Shown: positions 15,095-18,288 of the stretch, piece after piece
Layout: each line of letters starts with the position of its first letter
Numbering within the stretch: position 1 is the stretch's first letter
Origin: DALYDD01 sp031973395
GTDB taxonomy: Bacteria > Patescibacteriota > Minisyncoccia > Phycocordibacterales > CAIZLB01
Length of the DNA stretch: 18,288 bases
Assembly (NCBI GenBank): GCA_031973395.1
Contig: DALYDD010000019.1
Coordinates: 1 to 18,288 of the forward strand
Direction of reading: 5' to 3'
The notes under the pieces: generated by a model
What the model was told of the DNA's origin: nothing
The model's input: only the letters and a program-made list of their open reading frames with translations
Database searches by the model: none
Program-made: the position numbers and the translations under genes

Positions 15095-15123
15095 TTGACA
15101 GTACTTCCTCTTCATAATACTGT
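15095..15123 (+). promoter_or_regulatory. Promoter for TrmB3
   Basis: Perfect -35 TTGACA (15095-15100), a 17-nt spacer and -10 TACTGT (15118-15123, three of six consensus). It ends 4 nt before ATG 15128. Both elements overlap the inverted repeat at 15098-15123. Confidence 0.5.
15098..15123. promoter_or_regulatory. Operator-like inverted repeat ACAGTA-N14-TACTGT
   Basis: Two perfect 6-bp half-sites (15098-15103 and 15118-15123), 20 bp apart start to start, so on the same helical face. With TT before and AA after, 8 of 9 positions are symmetrical. It overlaps the TrmB3 promoter and a candidate minus-strand -10 TATTAT (15114-15119) for the beta-barrel gene. A likely TrmB3 site; it differs from the TATGGC palindrome of the other two modules. 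Confidence 0.55.
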
Positions 15124-15127
15124 AAAC

Positions 15128-15997
15128 ATGTCGGCGAATCTCGACAACAACATGTCTTTACTCAAAAAAACATTCGAAGACCTGGGCCTATCCAGTGTCA
15201 CCCATGACGTTTATGTACAACTTTTAGAAAAAGGCGGCTGTTCGGCTAAACAGCTTGCTGATTGGCTGGCTATCCCCCGAACCTCGGTGTACGACCATCT
15301 CAAACTTCTCATTCAGCGCGGGTTGGTGGTAGAACAGCACAATGAAGGAAAGAAAACTTTTGCTATCGATGATCCAAAGAACCTCCCGAAGCTCATTGAT
15401 GAGGAAATTGATTCATTGAAAGCTGAGAGAGACCATATCTTAGAGATGCTCCCTTCCCTCCTGAAAAACACGAGTTCCCTTGATCCAAAGATCAGATTCT
15501 ATTCAGGTATCGAGGGTGTAAAACATGTTCTCAATGATTTTAAATGGCAACGCAATGCGGATACTATGGCAATGTGGCCCATGGATGAGATGCTCGCATT
15601 ATTGGGGCAAGAATTTTTTAATGATTTAAATCGTCGCAGAATTAAGCAAAACGTATATGTTCGAGGCGTCTGGCCATACGGTAACGGGATTGATGTAAAA
15701 GAAAATCCTTTTATTGGTACCGGACCTGAATTCAAACGCGAATTGCGCGTAGCACCGAAACATATGAAATGGAATATCGGATACTGGATTTACGGAGAGA
15801 AAGTTGCTTTTATTTCTTCAAAAAAAGAAGCGTTCGGTTTTACGATTCACAGTAATGACTTCAGCCAACTGATGAAGATGCAGTTCGAATCGGTATGGAG
15901 TCAGTCCAAGAAAATTAAGCCAAATAGAAAATATACAGACCGGTGGATCGAGATGCTATATAAAGAAATGGGCAAGAAGCCGCCTTATCAAAAGTAG
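15128..15997 (+). CDS. TrmB-family transcriptional regulator 3
   Basis: About 289 residues from ATG 15128. The N-terminal winged helix-turn-helix is clear (LKKTFEDLGLSSVTHDVYVQ, then PRTSVYDHLKLLIQRGLVVE), followed by a helical connector and a C-terminal domain with IRFYSGIEGVKHVLNDFKW, matching the motif layout of TrmB1 and TrmB2. The C-terminal region is about 30 residues longer, with a basic tail (SQSKKIKPNRKYTDRWIEML). The open frame extends to 15056, but the promoter at 15095-15123 excludes those starts. ATG 15128 or 15152 (MSLLKK) remain. It is divergent from the beta-barrel gene, with the inverted repeat in the 108-base gap, so it is the likely regulator of that gene and of itself. Confidence 0.87.
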   Translation: MSANLDNNMSLLKKTFEDLGLSSVTHDVYVQLLEKGGCSAKQLADWLAIPRTSVYDHLKLLIQRGLVVEQHNEGKKTFAIDDPKNLPKLIDEEIDSLKAERDHILEMLPSLLKNTSSLDPKIRFYSGIEGVKHVLNDFKWQRNADTMAMWPMDEMLALLGQEFFNDLNRRRIKQNVYVRGVWPYGNGIDVKENPFIGTGPEFKRELRVAPKHMKWNIGYWIYGEKVAFISSKKEAFGFTIHSNDFSQLMKMQFESVWSQSKKIKPNRKYTDRWIEMLYKEMGKKPPYQK

Positions 15998-16008
15998 TCT
16001 ATTTTCTA

Positions 16009-16230
16009 CTACTGCAGCGCATCAAGATTATTCCTATTCTCCAACTTGTCTTTTATTTCTTTTGCTCGATCAACGGCTTGAACCCCTTGCTCCTTTGATT
16101 GCTCTATGCGGCTCTGTCCGCTGTCTGTGCGAGCGAAATAGAAATACGCCATGATAGCGAGGACAACGAGAATTCCAATCAATAGGAAACCTTGTTCGTT
16201 TTGCTCTGATGTTTTATGTGTGCGTGCCAT
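16009..16230 (-). CDS. Small pilin-like single-span protein
   Basis: A 73-residue protein. Residues 14-32 read GFLLIGILVVLAIMAYFYF, close to the class III signal of type IV pilins and pseudopilins (GFTLIELLVVIAII) with a possible PilD cleavage between Gly14 and Phe15. The position equal to the conserved Glu5 is glycine (Gly19). Only about 40 residues follow, forming a charged helix (SRIEQSKEQGVQAVDRAKEI) without a globular head or cysteines. It could be a minor pilin-like peptide or an ordinary tail-anchored helix that resembles one. It converges on TrmB3, 11 bases apart, and is divergent from the MFS gene. The ATG at 16230 is supported by TGC TATGAT ending 11 bases upstream. Confidence 0.6.
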   Translation of the reverse strand: MARTHKTSEQNEQGFLLIGILVVLAIMAYFYFARTDSGQSRIEQSKEQGVQAVDRAKEIKDKLENRNNLDALQ

Positions 16231-16241
16231 AAGCTATGTAT

Positions 16242-16250
16242 ATCATAGCA
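16242..16250 (-). promoter_or_regulatory. Extended -10 promoter for the pilin-like gene
   Basis: TGC TATGAT on minus; the hexamer (16242-16247) ends 11 nt before ATG 16230, giving a leader of only a few bases. Confidence 0.5.
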
Positions 16251-16287
16251 GTTTTATGTATTTCTGTATTAGCAAGTTAATCCATAC

Positions 16288-16293
16288 TATAAT
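16288..16293 (+). promoter_or_regulatory. -10 element for the half-MFS gene, leaderless
   Basis: Perfect TATAAT on plus, ending 8 nt before ATG 16302 and 5 nt before GTG 16299. No convincing -35 is present. Confidence 0.55.
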
Positions 16294-16301
16294 GACAAGT
16301 G

Positions 16302-16859
16302 ATGACACACCGTAGGAGTATTCATATCTTGCTTGCACTAAGCACCTTGCTCACATTGCTCGTCGGGCTTTTTGCTCCTTTTTACGCATTATTTGTAGAA
16401 AAGATTGGCGGAGGTATCGAGATTGCCGGAATTTCTTGGGCGGTCTTTTCAATTGTTTCTGGTGTACTCATTCTTTTGTTTACCATGTGGGAGACACATG
16501 TGGTTCACAAACGAAAATTGCTCCTCGCCGGATTATTTCTTCGCGCACTAGCCTTTCTCTCTTTTGTCTTCATCACTTCGATCACCGATTTGATTTTGGC
16601 TCAGGTATTGATGGGAATTTCTATTGCCCTCACCAATCCATCATATGATGCACTTTTCACTCATCACACAACGGAACAGAAAGCCATTTCAGATTGGGGC
16701 GGCTGGGAAGGATTAACCTCTATCGCAGCAGGTGTAGCATCGGTAACCGGAGGATTTCTTATCAAATATTTTGGCTACGAAACGGTGTTCCTTACTATTG
16801 CAGCCTGTGTATTTTGTATGGCCCTTTATTTATCGAGTGTGCCCAAGGAGATGTTATAA
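16302..16859 (+). CDS. Half-length MFS-like membrane transporter (about six helices)
   Basis: 185 residues from ATG 16302 (GTG 16299 would add one). About six hydrophobic helices are seen, with the pattern of one MFS half: helix 1 LLALSTLLTLLVGLFAPFYALFV, helix 2 ISWAVFSIVSGVLILLFTMW, a basic loop (HVVHKRKLLLAG) where the MFS signature loop should lie, helix 4 with AQVLMGISIALTNPSYDALF, then helices 5 and 6. Full MFS proteins are about 400 residues with twelve helices, so this one either works as a homodimer or is a remnant. The frame is open and ends cleanly, with no sign of a second half downstream: the next gene converges 13 bases away. The substrate is unknown. A leaderless start is implied by the TATAAT. 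Confidence 0.78.
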   Translation: MTHRRSIHILLALSTLLTLLVGLFAPFYALFVEKIGGGIEIAGISWAVFSIVSGVLILLFTMWETHVVHKRKLLLAGLFLRALAFLSFVFITSITDLILAQVLMGISIALTNPSYDALFTHHTTEQKAISDWGGWEGLTSIAAGVASVTGGFLIKYFGYETVFLTIAACVFCMALYLSSVPKEML

Positions 16860-16872
16860 AATTGCCTTCAGC

Positions 16873-17370
16873 TTAAATAAACTGACCAATTCTCATTAAC
16901 ACATCTGACTCATCGAGAGTTGAATTATTGAGTCTCACCGCCTGCTCTTTCATTTTCTCAATAAGAAAATCCGCATTATGCCACTGCATCTCACTTTCTG
17001 CCTCCACATCTTCTCCACTTCGTAAAGTTATATCGATTGATTTCATTCTCACGAGAAAATATAAAGTGGTCTTTTCTATCGGAGCACCCCCGACTTCGTA
17101 CTCAGATTTGATCGAACCAATATATGTAACAATGTCCGCAGTTATTCCAAACTCTTCTCTAAGCCCTCGGTGCAAAGTATCTACAGGTGTCTCACCCATC
17201 TCCATCGTCTCACGCATGAGAATATAAAAATCATTATATTTGGAATATTTCTTATGGCGATCGTCTGCACTGCCGAAATAATGGCAACAGACCTTATTTT
17301 CCTCATTCAAAATGACCGCGCCAACTGATACATGATATGGATGCTCCTTCGTACCTTGATAGTAGTTCAT
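16873..17370 (-). CDS. Nudix hydrolase-family protein with variant Nudix box
   Basis: A 165-residue protein with a Nudix fold: strand VSVGAVILNEENKVCCHYF, then the box region, then GSIKSEYEVGGAPIEKTTLYFLVRM. The canonical box is GX5EX7REUXEEXGU. Here Glu60, Arg68, the metal-binding pair Glu72-Glu73 and Gly75 are present, but the first Gly is Glu54 and the Glu of REU is Gly69. Nudix enzymes cleave nucleoside diphosphates linked to another moiety. Activity is plausible since the EE pair survives, but substrate is open. It follows the deoxyribosyltransferase-like gene by five bases and is surely co-transcribed, hinting at a nucleotide-metabolism or clean-up role. It converges with the MFS gene. 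Confidence 0.85.
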   Translation of the reverse strand: MNYYQGTKEHPYHVSVGAVILNEENKVCCHYFGSADDRHKKYSKYNDFYILMRETMEMGETPVDTLHRGLREEFGITADIVTYIGSIKSEYEVGGAPIEKTTLYFLVRMKSIDITLRSGEDVEAESEMQWHNADFLIEKMKEQAVRLNNSTLDESDVLMRIGQFI

Positions 17371-17375
17371 AGTGA

Positions 17376-17615
17376 TTATATTTTATTAACCGCATCCACA
17401 ATTTCATCATCAGACTTAATCTGTACAACTTCTGGCAAAGCAAAAAAACAGGCCCCGTGATCTGTTACCGCAATCACCGGTTTATCTTCTTGTCGCTCAT
17501 CAGGGCCGATATCAGTAGTCCAATCAAATGTGATCGAGTGCCCAGCCTTGATAAGCATATCCATTACCGTTTTTGCTCGAGGAACCTCGTTGGCAGCGAC
17601 GTAGATTTTTGCCAT
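17376..17615 (-). CDS. Nucleoside 2-deoxyribosyltransferase-like protein, internally shortened
   Basis: A 79-residue protein. The N-terminal half, KIYVAANEVPRAKTVMDML then GHSITFDWT, matches the start of nucleoside 2-deoxyribosyltransferase-like proteins. The C-terminal half, KPVIAVTDHGACFFALPEVV then DDEIVDAV, matches their usual C-terminus (KPVI-V-x-CxFY-hPxV). The middle part of about 40-50 residues, which normally carries the acidic catalytic residues in a V-LP-G-G-H-ELG region, is absent, so catalysis is doubtful. The start at 17615 rather than 17624 is supported by TATAAT ending seven bases before it; the earlier ATG overlaps the hexamer itself. It is the first gene of a two-gene unit with the Nudix gene. 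Confidence 0.68.
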   Translation of the reverse strand: MAKIYVAANEVPRAKTVMDMLIKAGHSITFDWTTDIGPDERQEDKPVIAVTDHGACFFALPEVVQIKSDDEIVDAVNKI

Positions 17616-17622
17616 ATGGGGC

Positions 17623-17628
17623 ATTATA
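17623..17628 (-). promoter_or_regulatory. -10 element, leaderless, for the deoxyribosyltransferase-like/Nudix operon
   Basis: Perfect TATAAT on minus ending 7 nt before ATG 17615. It overlaps the upstream in-frame ATG at 17624 and so decides the start. Confidence 0.6.
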
Positions 17629-17746
17629 CCCTAATAAGAATCGAGGGTGTTCATTTTGTCTATTGGGGTCGCGTGGTCGCTCAAGTTACAGAAATATTCC
17701 GAAAAAATGACGATGCTACGATCTACATTCCGAGCTTCAAAAATTG
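17629..17746. other. Non-coding flank before the repeat array
   Basis: I see no supported gene, RNA or promoter here. The open frames that cross it (from 17647 on plus) have no recognisable protein character and run into the repeats. Confidence 0.5.
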
Positions 17747-17773
17747 TTACCCCACACCTACGCTCACTGTATC
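17747..17773 (+). repeat. Array repeat R1
   Basis: Begins TTACCCCACAC and ends CTCACTGTATC. It differs from R3 at about six of 27 positions. The first module starts 15 nt after it. Confidence 0.7.
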
Positions 17774-17788
17774 TAAAAAATAATTTCT

Positions 17789-17813
17789 CCTGCATTCATC
17801 CTGCATTTGCAGG
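17789..17813 (+). repeat. Module 1, arm CCTGC
   Basis: Arm at 17789-17793, repeated at 17800-17804, inverted (GCAGG) at 17809-17813. Loop ATTT. Perfect 25-nt geometry. Confidence 0.8.
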
Positions 17814-17821
17814 TGGCTCTC

Positions 17822-17846
17822 GTTGTTTTTACGTTGTATTAACAAC
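17822..17846 (+). repeat. Module 2, arm GTTGT
   Basis: Arm at 17822-17826, repeated at 17833-17837, inverted (ACAAC) at 17842-17846. Loop ATTA. The outer arm extends to a 10-bp stem with the inverted arm (17817-17826 with 17842-17851, one T-G wobble). Confidence 0.8.
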
Positions 17847-17855
17847 GGGAGTGAG

Positions 17856-17880
17856 ACTGTATTTTAACTGTTATTACAGT
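17856..17880 (+). repeat. Module 3, arm ACTGT
   Basis: Arm at 17856-17860, repeated at 17867-17871, inverted (ACAGT) at 17876-17880. Loop TATT. The outer arm extends to a perfect 8-bp stem GAGACTGT/ACAGTCTC (17853-17860 with 17876-17883). Confidence 0.8.
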
Positions 17881-17882
17881 CT

Positions 17883-17907
17883 CTACCCCACACTCCTGTT
17901 CCATATC
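17883..17907 (+). repeat. Array repeat R2
   Basis: Begins CTACCCCACACTC and ends CCATATC; the most diverged copy, two bases shorter. It overlaps the end of the module 3 long stem. Confidence 0.6.
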
Positions 17908-17944
17908 TTGGAAAATTATGTAGGCTCGCTTATAAAAGTCCTAC

Positions 17945-17969
17945 CCATTTTTTAACCATTTTTAAATGG
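17945..17969 (+). repeat. Module 4, arm CCATT
   Basis: Arm at 17945-17949, repeated at 17956-17960, inverted (AATGG) at 17965-17969. Loop TTTA. It is followed by TGGCT, as is module 1. Confidence 0.78.
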
Positions 17970-17977
17970 TGGCTTAA

Positions 17978-18002
17978 CCGTTTTTTCGCCGTTTTTTAAC
18001 GG
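17978..18002 (+). repeat. Module 5, arm CCGTT
   Basis: Arm at 17978-17982, repeated at 17989-17993, inverted (AACGG) at 17998-18002. Loop TTTT. The outer arm gains a sixth pair (ACCGTT/AACGGT). Confidence 0.8.
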
Positions 18003-18049
18003 TGACGCCTCAGTCCCATTAACAGCAGGTTGAATCCTGTAATCAAAGT

Positions 18050-18076
18050 TTACCCCACACTCTCACTCACTATATT
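18050..18076 (+). repeat. Array repeat R3
   Basis: Begins TTACCCCACAC and continues TCTCACTCACTATATT. It differs from R4 at five of 27 positions. Module 6 starts 15 nt after it, the same distance as module 1 from R1. Confidence 0.72.
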
Positions 18077-18091
18077 GCACAAAACGGCTTT

Positions 18092-18116
18092 CCCGTTAAT
18101 TTCCCGTTATTACGGG
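18092..18116 (+). repeat. Module 6, arm CCCGT
   Basis: Arm at 18092-18096, repeated at 18103-18107, inverted (ACGGG) at 18112-18116. Loop TATT. An extra inverted arm AACGG lies just upstream at 18083-18087. Confidence 0.8.
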
Positions 18117-18129
18117 TAAATTTATTGAG

Positions 18130-18156
18130 TTACCCCACTGTCTCATTCACTATTTC
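18130..18156 (+). repeat. Array repeat R4
   Basis: Begins TTACCCCACTG and continues TCTCATTCACTATTTC. The next module-like unit starts 17 nt after it. Confidence 0.72.
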
Positions 18157-18173
18157 GGACTACTTCTAAGTGA

Positions 18174-18199
18174 CCGTAATCACCGTAAATTCTTTGCGG
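18174..18199 (+). repeat. Variant module, arm CCGTA (9-nt offset)
   Basis: Arm at 18174-18178 and 18183-18187, inverted with one wobble (TGCGG) at 18195-18199. The offset between direct arms is 9 instead of 11 and the loop is longer, so it is a diverged or shifted member. CCGTAAA/TTTGCGG gives a 7-bp stem with one T-G wobble. Confidence 0.5.
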
Positions 18200-18208
18200 A
18201 CCAGCTCA

Positions 18209-18233
18209 CCTGTTATTTTCCTGTTCTATCAGG
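18209..18233 (+). repeat. Module 7, arm CCTGT
   Basis: Arm at 18209-18213, repeated at 18220-18224, inverted (TCAGG, one mismatch to ACAGG) at 18229-18233. Loop TCTA. Standard 25-nt geometry. Confidence 0.72.
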
Positions 18234-18239
18234 TCGACC

Positions 18240-18264
18240 ACCGTAATTTAACCGTATTAACGGT
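18240..18264 (+). repeat. Module 8, arm ACCGT
   Basis: Arm at 18240-18244, repeated at 18251-18255, inverted (ACGGT) at 18260-18264. Loop ATTA. A further unit appears to begin near 18273 and is cut by the window end. Confidence 0.8.
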
Positions 18265-18288
18265 CAGGAGTTAACAGGTATGATCAGG

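Larger units (their letters stand above)
17747..18288 (+). repeat. Gene-free composite repeat array (TTACCCCAC repeats plus direct-direct-inverted 25-nt modules)
   Basis: The last 540 bases hold no credible gene. Four degenerate copies of a 25-27 nt repeat (17747, 17883, 18050, 18130) alternate with groups of small modules. Eight modules share exact geometry: 5-nt arm, 6 nt, identical arm, 4 nt, reverse complement of the arm. Seven are perfect and one has a single mismatch. Arms differ between modules, but all three copies change together, and linkers are A/T-rich. All point the same way. Within groups, modules start 31-35 nt apart. The simple inverted repeat GTAGG/CCTAC (17920-17943), TTCCA/TGGAA (17899-17913) and CAGG/CCTG (18026-18039) may be decayed modules. 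The array continues past the window. Confidence 0.85.

Noticed and set aside
15020..15115. Upstream extension of the barrel protein
   Set aside because: The extra residues are polar, place the signal peptide internally, and the frame runs through the regulatory gap.
15993..16013. AGTAGT/ACTACT inverted repeat over the stops of TrmB3 and the pilin-like gene
   Set aside because: No T run follows on either strand and the stem is A/T-rich; it may simply reflect the two facing stop codons.
17376..17381. TATAAT at the end of the deoxyribosyltransferase-like gene as a promoter for the Nudix gene
   Set aside because: It is formed by the last codons and stop, lies only four bases from the next ATG, and the genes are five bases apart, so operon read-through is simpler.
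17647..17955. Plus-strand open frame of 102 codons running into the repeat array
   Set aside because: It crosses R1 and three modules, has no promoter or ribosome-binding site, and its composition shows no domain; the bases are explained by the repeats.
17747..18288. CRISPR array
   Set aside because: Repeats are degenerate and irregularly spaced (136, 167, 80 nt), and the intervening DNA is itself structured rather than unique spacers. No cas gene is in the window.
17747..18288. Integron attC sites
   Set aside because: The RYYYAAC/GTTRRRY core pairs and gene cassettes are missing, and units are far shorter than attC.
17747..18288. Chromosomal origin with DnaA boxes (TTACCCCACA resembles TTATCCACA)
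   Set aside because: The match needs an inserted base and a substitution, no canonical box occurs, and no dnaA/dnaN or other origin gene is seen. An origin role is not excluded but has no direct support.

Overview
The window looks like a chromosome segment of a Candidate Phyla Radiation (Patescibacteria, probably Parcubacteria-like) bacterium. This rests on gene content: compact nusG/secE, two SIMPL-domain proteins, several TrmB-type regulators with long C-terminal domains, a half-length MFS protein, and short membrane proteins of unknown family. It also rests on the near absence of Shine-Dalgarno sequences. TGA is used as a stop (for example the TrmB1 stop at 12153-12155), so there is no sign of UGA recoding. 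The taxonomic call is inference from proteins read by eye.

Layout. 1-5456 (all minus): nusG (cut by the window edge), secE, a lone nucleotidyltransferase-fold protein, SIMPL protein 1, folD, SIMPL protein 2, a PAP2 phosphatase and a DgkA-type kinase. dgkA, pap2, simpl2 and folD are nearly abutting and look like one envelope-lipid/folate operon. 5488-6792 (plus): membrane-anchored peptidoglycan-binding VanY-type D,D-carboxypeptidase, divergent from dgkA. 6826-10121 (minus): two small membrane-anchored unknowns, a CPA2 antiporter with a TrkA-N domain, and an NADPH-dependent FMN reductase. 10160-15997: three consecutive divergent pairs, each an exported protein on minus and a TrmB-type regulator on plus. 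The first two export LIV-type ABC substrate-binding proteins and share an operator-like palindrome. The third exports a GC-rich beta-barrel protein and carries a different operator-like palindrome. 16009-17615: a pilin-like small protein, a half-size MFS protein, a variant Nudix protein and an internally shortened nucleoside deoxyribosyltransferase-like protein.

17629-18288 has no supported gene. From 17747 to the window end it holds an unusual repeat array. A degenerate 25-27 nt repeat (TTACCCCAC...) occurs four times. Between copies lie units of fixed 25-nt geometry: a 5-nt arm, 6 nt, the same arm again, 4 nt, then the reverse complement of the arm. Arm sequences differ from unit to unit while the geometry and pairing are kept. 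All units point the same way, and the array runs off the window. I know of no described element with this design, and it is the strongest candidate here for something new.

A second recurrent pattern is promoter placement. At least nine genes have a -10 hexamer, often an extended TGn -10, ending only 6-9 nt before the start codon, which implies leaderless mRNAs.
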